NCBI GenBank assembly: GCA_017405945.1
Contig: JAFQZL010000031.1
Location: 1-40,289 of the forward strand
DNA from: Acidaminococcaceae bacterium
GTDB taxonomy: Bacteria > Bacillota > Negativicutes > Acidaminococcales > Acidaminococcaceae
DNA length: 40,289 nt
Reading direction: 5' to 3'
In this document: positions 9,414-16,555 of the stretch, one piece after another
How positions within the stretch are numbered: position 1 is the first letter of the stretch
Layout: each line of letters begins with the position of its first letter
Made by a program: the position numbers and the translations under genes
The notes under the pieces: generated by a model
What the model saw: the letters and a program-made list of their open reading frames with translations, nothing else
The model's database searches: none
Told to the model about the DNA's origin: nothing

Positions 9414-9426
9414 AATCTATTATACT
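9398..9426 (+). promoter_or_regulatory. Possible hfq promoter
   Basis: ATGTCA (9398-9403) and TATACT (9421-9426) are 17 bp apart at the end of miaA. Expression from here would give hfq a 5' leader of about 115 nt. The -35 box is weak, so read-through from miaA is equally possible. Confidence 0.35.
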
Positions 9427-9547
9427 AACTGAAGTATTATAACGATGCATAATACATTTAGGGAACAAAGAGCCCGCTTGAGTGTGGCGGTAGGAGAATG
9501 ACTCGTAAAACCGCTGCGATAATACGGAAGATAAGGAGATAAATACC

Positions 9548-9811
9548 ATGACAAATACAGCTAACAGCAAAAATCTGATGAACCTGCAGGACAGCTTTCT
9601 GAACCATGTACGCAAAGAAAGCCTGCCCGTAGTAATTTATCTGGTTAATGGTTTTCAGATCCGGGGATTAGTACGCGGGTTTGATAATTTTACCGTTATC
9701 ATTGAAAATGACGGAAAACAGCAGCTGGTGTACAAGCATGCGGTTTCCACGATTTCCCCGGCAGCCAACATCACCATCATGCAGCCGGAAAAAGCGGAGA
9801 AGAAAGAATAA
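9548..9811 (+). CDS. hfq: RNA chaperone Hfq
   Basis: An 87-residue Sm-like protein forming a hexameric ring that pairs small RNAs with mRNAs. The Sm1 region ([28 protein letters not shown]) and Sm2 [10 protein letters not shown] motif are clear, including the KH pair that lines the proximal RNA-binding face. The C-terminal tail is short ([10 protein letters not shown]), unlike the long disordered tail of enteric Hfq. A good Shine-Dalgarno (AAGGAG) precedes the ATG. It lies directly after miaA as in many bacteria, and is followed by a strong terminator. Confidence 0.97.
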   Translation: MTNTANSKNLMNLQDSFLNHVRKESLPVVIYLVNGFQIRGLVRGFDNFTVIIENDGKQQLVYKHAVSTISPAANITIMQPEKAEKKE

Positions 9812-9830
9812 TGTTGCTGTGAGAAAGAGG

Positions 9831-9860
9831 AACAGCGCGCAGGCGTTGTTTTTCTTTTTT
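9831..9860 (+). terminator. Rho-independent terminator after hfq
   Basis: An 8-bp stem (AACAGCGC, 9831-9838; GCGTTGTT, 9843-9850, one G-T pair) with a 4-base loop runs into a T-rich tract (TTTCTTTTTT). Confidence 0.85.
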
Positions 9861-9872
9861 GGGAAGCATCAT

Positions 9873-9920
9873 AAAGGATTGGGATCCTTTCCTGCCGGGT
9901 TGAATATAAACCCGGACAGG
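9873..9920 (+). other. Two adjacent hairpins between hfq and xerD
   Basis: A perfect 7-bp hairpin (AAAGGAT, 9873-9879; ATCCTTT, 9884-9890) is followed at once by a second (CCTGCCGGGTT, 9891-9901; AACCCGGACAGG, 9909-9920, with a small bulge). Neither ends in a T-run. Together they could be the body of a small RNA, a processing signal, or part of the xerD leader. Confidence 0.5.
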
Positions 9921-9984
9921 AACTTGTTTATTGCGCCTGCTGTTCAGCGTTAATACCGAAACACCGGAAGGGAGCTAAGTCATC

Positions 9985-10872
9985 GTGGATTATCTTGCGT
10001 TATTTATGAAATATCTGCAGGTGGAACTTGGTCTTTCGGACAATACCCGGCTTTCCTATCAGCGGGACCTGAAAATCTTCTGTAAGGAACTTTCTATTTC
10101 CGAAAACAAGCTGGCAGAAGTGCAGCGCTCACAGATTATCAGTTACATCACCAGGCTAAAGCTGCAGGGCAGGGCGGCTTCGACCATTGCCCGGAAGCTT
10201 GCGGCCATAAAGGCATTCTACCGGTTTATGATTACGGAGAATTATCTGCAGACTGACCCGGCGGAAGCAGTAGAAGCCGGTACCAAAGGCGTGCATCTGC
10301 CAAAGGTGTTAACGGAGGCGGAAGTAAAGGCATTGCTGGAAGCCCCGGATCTTTCTTCAGCGGAAGGTCTCCGGGACCGGACAATGCTGGAAATGTTATA
10401 TGCCACAGGGATGCGTGTCTCGGAACTTGTTACCGTTAAAACCGCCAGTGTCAATCTGTCCATGCGTTACGTAATCGCTTTCGGCAAAGGTTCCAAGGAA
10501 CGTATTGTGCCTTTGGGCAGTGTGGCGGCCGGATACCTGCAACGGTATATAAGTGAAGGAAGAAGCACGTTTCTGATGGAGAATGAAACGGACCCGGAAA
10601 CATTATTTCTGGGCTTGGGAGGACAGGGTCTGACCCGGCAGCGCGTGTGGGAAATCATAAAACAATACGGCAGGCAGGCAGGGATATCCAAAGCGATTTC
10701 CCCCCATGTGCTCCGCCATTCTTTTGCCACACATCTGCTGGATAATGGGGCTGACCTGCGAAGTGTCCAGGAAATGCTCGGACACGCCGACATATCAACG
10801 ACACAGATATATACACATCTTACGAACAAGCGGCTGCGCGCGGTTTATGAAAAAGCGCACCCGCGGAAATAA
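9985..10872 (+). CDS. xerD: Tyrosine recombinase XerD/XerC type
   Basis: A 295-residue tyrosine recombinase that resolves chromosome dimers at dif. An N-terminal SAM-like core-binding domain (DYLALFMKYLQVELGLSDNT) is followed by the catalytic domain. Catalytic residues are Arg144 (ATGMRVSEL), a Lys in FGKGSKER, His241 and Arg244 (HVLRHSFATH), His267 (LGHAD) and nucleophile Tyr276 (IYTHL). Length and motifs fit housekeeping XerD/XerC rather than a phage integrase, and no mobile-element context is seen. XerD versus XerC cannot be settled from this copy alone. The start is GTG at 9985 after GGAAGGGAG. The next gene begins about 24 bases after its stop. Confidence 0.9.
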   Translation: MDYLALFMKYLQVELGLSDNTRLSYQRDLKIFCKELSISENKLAEVQRSQIISYITRLKLQGRAASTIARKLAAIKAFYRFMITENYLQTDPAEAVEAGTKGVHLPKVLTEAEVKALLEAPDLSSAEGLRDRTMLEMLYATGMRVSELVTVKTASVNLSMRYVIAFGKGSKERIVPLGSVAAGYLQRYISEGRSTFLMENETDPETLFLGLGGQGLTRQRVWEIIKQYGRQAGISKAISPHVLRHSFATHLLDNGADLRSVQEMLGHADISTTQIYTHLTNKRLRAVYEKAHPRK

Positions 10873-10896
10873 TTGAACAGGAAACGAGGAACATCT

Positions 10897-11517
10897 ATGC
10901 GGGATAACGATAATTCCCAGAAAAGCAAAAGCGGCGGCGTGGGAATCTTTATTCTGTTTATTCTAATATTGTTTATAATGGCGGGAGCTGCCGGAGCCTT
11001 TTACGGATCCCTTATCCAGGAAAAACCGAAAGACCTGTCGGATACATCGGTTAAGTCTTTTGATCTGATGGAAGAATCTAAAACGGCCCATCGGACTGTA
11101 GACGAAGTACTGCTCCTGAAACGCGAGAACTGGCAGCTGAGGGATACCGAACGCAAAAAGCATCAAGACCAGTTGGAATCTTCAGGGGCTGATGTACTCT
11201 GGACGGACAGGGAAGTTGCCGTTGGCGTTCCCGTTACTACAGAACTTGAGGGTGCCTCCCGTTGGGTACAGGAACACCTGCAAAATACGGATGTAGTTTT
11301 TATTAACGAGGAAGAATCCGAGTGGCACGGTATGGAAGCATGGCGCCTGAACCTTGGGATTGCAGTAAAATCCGGTAAAGACACGGAAAGAAAATTTAAA
11401 ACGGATACAATTTTCTTTTTTCATCACGGCAACCTTACCAATCACGACAGAGATATTCCAAAGATTCCCAAAGAAGACAAACGGTCCGATGATGAAAAGG
11501 ATAAAACAAAAAGCTGA
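10897..11517 (+). CDS. Unknown membrane-anchored protein
   Basis: I do not recognise this 206-residue protein. The first 20 residues are polar and positively charged. One transmembrane segment follows (GVGIFILFILILFIMAGAAG), and the remaining ~165 residues are hydrophilic and probably outside the membrane. A short charged, coiled-coil-like stretch (LLLKRENWQLRDTERKKHQD) sits after the anchor, and the C-terminus is lysine- and aspartate-rich. No catalytic motif is visible. The ATG at 10897 is favoured by GAGG 8 bases upstream over an in-frame TTG at 10873. It is probably cotranscribed with xerD. Confidence 0.75.
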   Translation: MRDNDNSQKSKSGGVGIFILFILILFIMAGAAGAFYGSLIQEKPKDLSDTSVKSFDLMEESKTAHRTVDEVLLLKRENWQLRDTERKKHQDQLESSGADVLWTDREVAVGVPVTTELEGASRWVQEHLQNTDVVFINEEESEWHGMEAWRLNLGIAVKSGKDTERKFKTDTIFFFHHGNLTNHDRDIPKIPKEDKRSDDEKDKTKS

Positions 11518-11535
11518 AGACAGATAATGGCAGAG

Positions 11536-11565
11536 ATCAGCTGAGCATACGCCATAACAGCTGAT
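11536..11565. repeat. Inverted repeat upstream of the aminotransferase gene
   Basis: ATCAGCTG (11536-11543) and CAGCTGAT (11558-11565) form an 8-bp perfect inverted repeat around 14 bases. No T-run follows on the plus strand. It could be a weak terminator for the preceding gene or an operator for the next. Confidence 0.4.
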
Positions 11566-11583
11566 GAAAAAAGTTAATAATTA

Positions 11584-11612
11584 TTGTCAGTATGTAGTAT
11601 CAGTTTTATATC
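11584..11612 (+). promoter_or_regulatory. Possible promoter of the aminotransferase operon
   Basis: TTGTCA (11584-11589), a 17-bp spacer and TATATC (11607-11612) lie just upstream of the GGAGG at 11622-11626. The implied 5' leader is very short. Confidence 0.4.
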
Positions 11613-11631
11613 TCCCTGTTTGGAGGAAATA

Positions 11632-12873
11632 ATGAACCCTGAAGAAGTAATGCAGAAATACGAGAAATATATTAACCCGTCCTCGACGCGTTTGTTCCGT
11701 TTTATGGGCCTTTCCAGTATTGAAGACCATGCGGAAGGCTGGACCATCACCGATACGGAAGGCAAGTCATTTATTGACTGTCTGGGCGGTTATGGCATGT
11801 TCGCGTTGGGGCACAGGCACCCGAAAGTGCTGGAGGCAGTAGAGAGGGAACTTCATAACATGCCCATGTGCGGAAAAGTCCTGTTCAATGAGCCGGCGGC
11901 GATGCTTGCGGAAAAGCTGGCAGAAATCACACCCGGCGCTTTGCAGTACAACTTTTTCTGCAACAGCGGTACGGAAGCGGTGGAAGGCTGCCTGAAAGTG
12001 GCGCGCCTGGCTACCGGCCGCAAGAAGTTTGTGGCGGCCCAAAATGCGTTCCACGGGAAGACCTTCGGTTCTTTGACGGCCACGGGCCGGGATTTGTACC
12101 GGGACCCGTTCAGACCGCTGCTGGAGGGCTTTACCCACGTTCCCTTTAATGATATTCCCGCGCTGGAACAGGCCGTTGACGAGGATACGGCTGCGGTAAT
12201 CCTGGAACCGGTACAGGGGGAAGGTGGTATCAATGTCCCTGCCAAAGGTTACATGAAACAGGCTGAAGAAATTGCCCATAAGAAAGGCGCGCTGCTGATT
12301 GCGGATGAGGTTCAGACCGGGATTGGGCGTACCGGGACCTGGTTTGGCGTGGAACACGACGGGGCAAAGCCGGACCTGATGGCAGTTGCCAAAGCCCTGG
12401 GCGGCGGTGTGATGCCCATCGGTTCGGTAATCGGTACCGAAGCAGCCTGGCAGGGCCTTATCGAGGCGCCTTTCCTGCACACCTCGACTTTTGGCGGCGG
12501 GCAGATGGCCTGTGCTGCCGGTGTGGCAACCTTACAGGTCATCGAAGAAGAAAACCTGCTGCAGCGCAGCGCGGATACAGGCGCATATTTTAAGAAAGGT
12601 ATTGAAGCTATTGCGAAAGAATTCCCTCAGGTAATTAAAGAAGTCCGAGGCCGCGGCATGATGATCGGCATGGATCTGGCAAAAGAAGGCGCCGGCGGTA
12701 TGCTGATGGCGCTGATGATCGACAGCCGCATTATTGTAGCCTACACGCTGAACAACCCGAAAGTAATCCGGATCGAGCCGCCGCTGATCATGCCGAAATC
12801 CGTGGTGGACCATGTGCTGGAAGTTTTGCGTAACTCCATAAAACAGGTTGCGGAAGTAATTGATGAGTTATAA
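11632..12873 (+). CDS. Class III PLP aminotransferase, putrescine aminotransferase-like
   Basis: A 413-residue fold-type I aminotransferase of the acetylornithine/putrescine aminotransferase group. Visible features are the PLP phosphate-binding NSGTEAVEGCLK, the EPVQGEGGI motif, the DEVQTGIGRTG cofactor-contact motif and Lys254 (AVAKALGGG) as Schiff-base lysine. The N-terminal extension (NPEEVMQKYEKYINP) and overall spacing resemble PatA/YgjG-type diamine aminotransferases more than ArgD. Argininosuccinate-pathway neighbours are absent, which also argues against ArgD. The ATG at 11632 has GGAGG 5 bases upstream. An SRPBCC gene follows 50 bp downstream and may be cotranscribed. Substrate remains a guess. 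Confidence 0.85.
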   Translation: MNPEEVMQKYEKYINPSSTRLFRFMGLSSIEDHAEGWTITDTEGKSFIDCLGGYGMFALGHRHPKVLEAVERELHNMPMCGKVLFNEPAAMLAEKLAEITPGALQYNFFCNSGTEAVEGCLKVARLATGRKKFVAAQNAFHGKTFGSLTATGRDLYRDPFRPLLEGFTHVPFNDIPALEQAVDEDTAAVILEPVQGEGGINVPAKGYMKQAEEIAHKKGALLIADEVQTGIGRTGTWFGVEHDGAKPDLMAVAKALGGGVMPIGSVIGTEAAWQGLIEAPFLHTSTFGGGQMACAAGVATLQVIEEENLLQRSADTGAYFKKGIEAIAKEFPQVIKEVRGRGMMIGMDLAKEGAGGMLMALMIDSRIIVAYTLNNPKVIRIEPPLIMPKSVVDHVLEVLRNSIKQVAEVIDEL

Positions 12874-12923
12874 AGACTTGTAATAATACACAGCCGGTCT
12901 GTTAAGTAAGAAAAGGAGCTTAT

Positions 12924-13358
12924 ATGCCGTTTGTAAAATCTGAAATTGTTATTAAAGGTGAAAAACAGAAGATTTTTGACGTGATTCAGGATATGGCATC
13001 TTACCCGAAATTTATGAAAAACCTTGTCAGTGTGGAGGTGCTGGAAAAAGGTGAGAACTACGATATTTCCCATTGGGTGTCCAATGTTGACGGCAGAAGA
13101 ATCGTCTGGACCGAACGGGACGACTTTTATCCGGAGTCTTTTAAGATTACCTATAAGCAGACCGCCGGTGATTTGAAAAAGATGGAAGGCGCCTGGGAAA
13201 TGCGTGATACAGAAGAGGGCGTCAGTGTTTCCCTTGCCGTGGATTTCGAGTTCGGCATCCCCATGATCGCCGGTCTGTTAAACCCTATCCTGATCCGTAA
13301 AGTACGTGAGAACAGTGAGGACATGCTCCAGGCTATAAAAGGGGAAATTGAAAAATAA
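12924..13358 (+). CDS. SRPBCC-fold (cyclase/dehydrase-like) protein
   Basis: A 144-residue SRPBCC (START-like) protein of the polyketide cyclase/COQ10-like group, which binds hydrophobic ligands in a helix-grip cavity. The opening segment (VKSEIVIKGEKQKIFDVIQD) and the pattern MASYPKFMKNL are typical. The central strand WTERDDFYPESF and a long C-terminal helix complete the fold. No catalytic residues can be assigned. AAAAGGAG precedes the ATG. Its position 50 bp after the aminotransferase suggests an operon, but the shared pathway is unknown. Its 3' end contains the htpX promoter. Confidence 0.75.
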   Translation: MPFVKSEIVIKGEKQKIFDVIQDMASYPKFMKNLVSVEVLEKGENYDISHWVSNVDGRRIVWTERDDFYPESFKITYKQTAGDLKKMEGAWEMRDTEEGVSVSLAVDFEFGIPMIAGLLNPILIRKVRENSEDMLQAIKGEIEK

Positions 13359-13376
13359 AACGAAGTCTGTTATAAT
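13348..13376 (+). promoter_or_regulatory. Promoter of htpX
   Basis: TTGAAA (13348-13353), a 17-bp spacer and TATAAT (13371-13376) preceded by TGT form a near-consensus promoter with an extended -10. The -35 lies in the last codons of the preceding gene. The predicted leader is about 135 nt. Confidence 0.7.
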
Positions 13377-13517
13377 GAATTGGTATAACTGTACTTTCTA
13401 TAATTATTTTTGAAAGTAATAAGCCTTTGTTTGCCGGCAGGACAGAAGTTCATTGTTTTATTATTTTCTGTTGCAGGCTGGTAATATCAGTTTTATATAA
13501 GGAGCGTGTGAAAAACT

Positions 13518-14369
13518 ATGAAAACGGCGTTATTAATGACATTGCTGACCCTGTTGCTGGTTATGGTCGGCGATTTTGCCGGCGGTCAGCAGGGTATGAT
13601 GATTATGCTTATCTTTTCGCTGGCCATGAATTTCTATACATACTGGAACAGCGATAAAGTTGTGTTGTCCCAGTACAGGGCTCATCAGGTAGATGAAAAT
13701 TCCGCACCGGCTTTGTACGGTATCGTGAAACGGCTGGCACAGCGGGCAAACCTGCCCATGCCCAAAGTGTATATCATTGATGACCAGGTACCCAACGCCT
13801 TTGCTACCGGGCGCAATCCGCAACATGCAGCCGTTGCGGTAACGACAGCGCTGATGAATTATCTTACTCCAAAAGAGATTGAAGGCGTGCTGGGGCATGA
13901 GCTGACCCACGTAAGGAACGGGGATATCCTGATCAGTACCGTGGCTGCCAGTCTGGCCGGCGTTATTACTACAATTTCCCGCTTTGCTTTATGGTTTGGC
14001 GGCGGACGTGACCGGGAAAACAGCAATCCCATTGCCGGCTTGTTTTTACTGATCCTGGCTCCCATCGCGGCGGCGCTGATCCAGATGGCTGTCTCCCGCA
14101 GCCGTGAGTATAAAGCGGACGAAGGCGGCGGCGAATTGTGCGGCAACCCGAATCACCTGGCGGATGCCCTGGAAAAAATCGCCCAGTATTCCACCCGCCG
14201 GACTATGCGTAACGCAACGGAAGCCACCGCCCATATGTTCATTATGTGTCCCTTCAGCGCGAAGGATATGCAGAAGCTGTTCAGCACCCATCCGTCCACG
14301 GAAGAGCGCGTGGCGCTGCTGCGCAAACAGGCTGAAGAGATGAGACGGCAGGGCAAGCTGGAAGACTGA
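13518..14369 (+). CDS. htpX: Membrane zinc metalloprotease HtpX
   Basis: A 283-residue M48-family membrane protease that degrades damaged membrane proteins with its active site facing the cytosol. Two hydrophobic N-terminal segments (residues 4-18 and 27-42) are followed by the zinc motif HELTH (127-131). Two further membrane segments follow near 138-155 and 168-190. The third zinc ligand is a Glu in SREYKADE. The Shine-Dalgarno GGAG at 13501-13504 is 13 bases from the ATG, further than usual, so translation may be weak or regulated. Its own promoter sits inside the upstream gene. Heat or envelope-stress control is typical for the family, but no CIRCE or CtsR site was seen. Confidence 0.94.
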   Translation: MKTALLMTLLTLLLVMVGDFAGGQQGMMIMLIFSLAMNFYTYWNSDKVVLSQYRAHQVDENSAPALYGIVKRLAQRANLPMPKVYIIDDQVPNAFATGRNPQHAAVAVTTALMNYLTPKEIEGVLGHELTHVRNGDILISTVAASLAGVITTISRFALWFGGGRDRENSNPIAGLFLLILAPIAAALIQMAVSRSREYKADEGGGELCGNPNHLADALEKIAQYSTRRTMRNATEATAHMFIMCPFSAKDMQKLFSTHPSTEERVALLRKQAEEMRRQGKLED

Positions 14370-14454
14370 GTATGCTGATTGATACCGGGCGCCCCGTCCG
14401 GATCGATAGATTTTGCATTTCATTAAAAAATTTATTTTTAAAGGAGAGAAAAAT

Positions 14455-14871
14455 ATGGATCAGAAATCTTTGGTGTTAGTTAAGCCCGACGGAGTACGCA
14501 AACATTTAATCGGTGAGATCATCGCCCGCTTTGAACGCCGTGGCTTAAAGATCTGTGCGCTGAAAATGCTGGTTATGACCAAGGACCAGGCTAAATATCA
14601 TTATGCGGAACACGTTGACAAACCGTTCTTCCCGGAACTGGAAGCTTTCATTACCGGCGGTCCGCTGGTTGCCATGGTTGTAGAAGGTCCCAACGCCATT
14701 AAAGCCATCCGCACCATGATGGGCGTGACCGATCCCATCGAATCTACCCCCGGCTCTATCCGCGGCGACTTTGCACTTGATAAAGGCGAAAACGTAATTC
14801 ATGGCAGCGACAGCCCGGAAGCGGCCGAACGGGAAATCAAAAACTTCTTCAAACCGGAAGAAATTTATTAA
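14455..14871 (+). CDS. ndk: Nucleoside diphosphate kinase
   Basis: A 138-residue enzyme of normal length that balances NTP and dNTP pools by phosphate transfer through a phosphohistidine. The active-site His116 lies in NVIHGSDS, and the N-terminal [10 protein letters not shown] and the RGDFA motifs bind nucleotide. The ATG at 14455 has AAAGGAG about 8 bases upstream, so the longer in-frame start at 14413 is rejected. It is followed by a clear terminator; transcription probably comes partly from the htpX promoter. Confidence 0.97.
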   Translation: MDQKSLVLVKPDGVRKHLIGEIIARFERRGLKICALKMLVMTKDQAKYHYAEHVDKPFFPELEAFITGGPLVAMVVEGPNAIKAIRTMMGVTDPIESTPGSIRGDFALDKGENVIHGSDSPEAAEREIKNFFKPEEIY

Positions 14872-14880
14872 GAATAAAAA

Positions 14881-14908
14881 GCTCAGGCAGTTTTGTCTGG
14901 GCTTTTTT
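14881..14908 (+). terminator. Rho-independent terminator after ndk
   Basis: An 8-bp stem with two G-T pairs (GCTCAGGC, 14881-14888; GTCTGGGC, 14895-14902) is followed by six T residues. Confidence 0.88.
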
Positions 14909-15027
14909 CCCCGTACTCTCATTAAACCTGCGGGGATATGATATTTTGGTCCCATTTGAGAAATGGCAGAAATCATGTCCGCGTACCGAATACCCGGTAC
15001 AAGCAAATCGTAAGGAGGTTATGAAGT

Positions 15028-15558
15028 ATGTCGAAAAAAGCTGCAGTCTATACTCGTACAGGCGATAAAGGAACCACCGGTCTGTACACCGGTGAGCGTG
15101 TATCCAAATGCTCCACACGCGTGGAATCTTACGGCAATCTGGACGAAATCACTTCCGCACTGGGCCTGGCCCGCTCACTGGTAAAACGGGATGACGTAAA
15201 AGAAGCCATCTTTAATGTGCAGAAGCTGCTCATGTCCATGATGGCGGACGTGGCAAGCTTAAATCTGCCCCAGCCGTATATTACGGAAGAGCATGTAAAA
15301 CTGTTTGAAAGCACCATCGACAAATTTGACTCGATGTTGCAGCCCCTGAGCCATTTTATTATTCCCGGGGATTCGCCCGGGGCAGGCGCTCTGGATATCG
15401 CCCGTACAACTACCCGCCGTGCGGAACGCCAGCTGCTGCGCCTGAATGAAACCGAACCGGTAAACCCGCAACTGCTCATCTGCGTAAACCGGCTGTCGGA
15501 CCTGTGCTTTATCCTGGCCCGCGTTGAAACGGAAGTAGGCGTGGAAGAGGGTAAATAG
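15028..15558 (+). CDS. Cob(I)alamin adenosyltransferase, PduO type
   Basis: A 176-residue ATP:corrinoid adenosyltransferase that forms the Co-carbon bond of adenosylcobamides, the coenzyme form used by mutases and diol dehydratases. The ATP-binding N-terminus (YTRTGDKGTTGLYTG), the helix motif RTTTRRAER and the C-terminal VNRLSDLCFILAR are diagnostic of the PduO family, a five-helix-bundle trimer. AAGGAGG lies 8 bases before the ATG. It precedes the cobU-cobC cluster and shares its pathway. A terminator at 15650-15680 and a new promoter separate the two transcripts. Confidence 0.94.
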   Translation: MSKKAAVYTRTGDKGTTGLYTGERVSKCSTRVESYGNLDEITSALGLARSLVKRDDVKEAIFNVQKLLMSMMADVASLNLPQPYITEEHVKLFESTIDKFDSMLQPLSHFIIPGDSPGAGALDIARTTTRRAERQLLRLNETEPVNPQLLICVNRLSDLCFILARVETEVGVEEGK

Positions 15559-15616
15559 TTTTTCACTGACACATCAAATCCTTGAACTTATCTCACAGGA
15601 ACGATGCAGTGAAAAC
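15558..15616 (+). repeat. Inverted repeat after the adenosyltransferase gene
   Basis: GTTTTTCACTG (15558-15568) pairs with CAGTGAAAAC (15607-15616) with one bulged base, enclosing 38 bases. No T-run follows. It may protect the transcript end or bind a protein. Confidence 0.4.
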
Positions 15617-15649
15617 ACTAAATACGTTTACACTAATTTTATGAATCAT

Positions 15650-15680
15650 GCCTCCTGACACATAGTCAGGGGGCTTTTTC
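15650..15680 (+). terminator. Rho-independent terminator before cobU
   Basis: A 10-bp stem (GCCTCCTGAC, 15650-15659; GTCAGGGGGC, 15665-15674, one T-G pair) with loop ACATA is followed by five T residues. Confidence 0.9.
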
Positions 15681-15693
15681 TATGGTATAATAA
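15681..15693 (+). promoter_or_regulatory. Extended -10 promoter for the cob operon
   Basis: TATAAT (15686-15691) preceded by TGG lies directly after the terminator. The spacing places TAGTCA (15663-15668), a partial -35, in the terminator stem. The 13-base string TATGGTATAATAA is identical to that before miaB. Confidence 0.55.
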
Positions 15694-15792
15694 AATAGTT
15701 AAAGTTATTTTACCGGGTTGTTTTATGATATCTGTTATCAGAAGCGAATGAACAGGCAAAACTGTTAAACACCGCGTTGATCTTGGTATAAA

Positions 15793-15837
15793 ATGGCATC
15801 GGGCAAAACGCGGCAACGGGCGGTTTTCCCAGGCCAT
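15793..15837 (+). other. Folded leader RNA element upstream of cobU
   Basis: An interrupted stem can form from ATGGC-GGG-AAAAC (15793-15809) and GTTTT-CCC-GCCAT (15823-15837), with a small internal loop and one bulged C, closed by a G-rich 13-base loop. It lies in the cobU 5' leader about 55 bases before the start codon. It does not match the cobalamin riboswitch consensus as I know it. Confidence 0.4.
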
Positions 15838-15890
15838 CGATTATTATCTGCACATACTGCTGCGTCAGAGTGACAGGAGGATATGCTACA

Positions 15891-16463
15891 GTGACTACGG
15901 AGAACAAGCTTGTATTGGTAATGGGTGGTGCCCGCAGCGGGAAAAGTGAGTTTGCAGAAAAATTTGTGCTCCACGCCGGGAACCTCTGCGGTTATATTGC
16001 CACGGCAGAGATACTTGACGAGGAGATGGCGGAACGGGTTAAGCTGCACCGGGCCCGCAGGGAAAAAAGATGGATCACTTTTGAGGCCCCTTATCAGGCG
16101 GAACAGGTATTTCCCGTAGCCGGTGAACGAACAGACGCTATTTTATTTGACGATATCACCATCTATCTGAGCAATATGCTGTATGGGAAAAACGCGCCGC
16201 AGGGAACAACCGCCGAAAAGGCTGCTGTAATAAGAAAGCAGATTCAGGCGTTGCTGGATGCCGCAAGAGCCTGCGGAAGGACCGTTGTATTCGTTTCGAA
16301 CGAAGTCGGCAGCGGGATTGTTCCTGATAATGCCATGGCCCGGGAATACAGGGATATTTCCGGCTGGGTAAACCAGCAGATCGGGGAAGCTGTCGATCAA
16401 GTCTTTTATGTGGTGGCAGGGCAGGCCGTGGATATCAAGCGGCTGGCATTTCGGTTTGACTGA
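15891..16463 (+). CDS. cobU: Adenosylcobinamide kinase / guanylyltransferase CobU
   Basis: A 190-residue bifunctional enzyme that phosphorylates adenosylcobinamide and transfers GMP to give AdoCbi-GDP, the activated upper half for the final joining step. The N-terminal P-loop (GGARSGKSEFAE), the HRARREKRW segment with the guanylyl-accepting histidine, and the C-terminal SNEVGSGIVPDNAMAREYRD block match CobU/CobP. The GTG at 15891 follows AGGAGG (15875-15880) by 10 bases; the upstream GTG at 15870 overlaps that site and is rejected. It is the first gene of the cobU-cobT-cobS-cobT2-cobC operon. Confidence 0.93.
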   Translation: MTTENKLVLVMGGARSGKSEFAEKFVLHAGNLCGYIATAEILDEEMAERVKLHRARREKRWITFEAPYQAEQVFPVAGERTDAILFDDITIYLSNMLYGKNAPQGTTAEKAAVIRKQIQALLDAARACGRTVVFVSNEVGSGIVPDNAMAREYRDISGWVNQQIGEAVDQVFYVVAGQAVDIKRLAFRFD

Positions 16464-16555
16464 CAGATTCAGTAACGGTTATGCAGATGAAAGGGCTGGT
16501 TCTGCCGTAATGCCTGTGTGATTGTTACGCTACAGTTATGGAATGGAGAACTTCT

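Larger units (their letters stand above)
15559..15890 (+). other. 332-base gap between adenosyltransferase and cobU
   Basis: The gap holds an inverted repeat, a terminator, an extended -10 promoter and a folded leader, each listed separately. I searched by eye for cobalamin-riboswitch core elements and found none. No small gene with a convincing ribosome binding site was seen. Confidence 0.6.

Noticed and set aside
9985..10872. Phage or transposon integrase
   Set aside because: Length, motifs and context match chromosomal XerD/XerC; no attachment site, tRNA or mobile genes are nearby.
15559..15890. Cobalamin riboswitch upstream of cobU
   Set aside because: None of the conserved core strings that I know for this class could be found; only a simple interrupted stem is visible.
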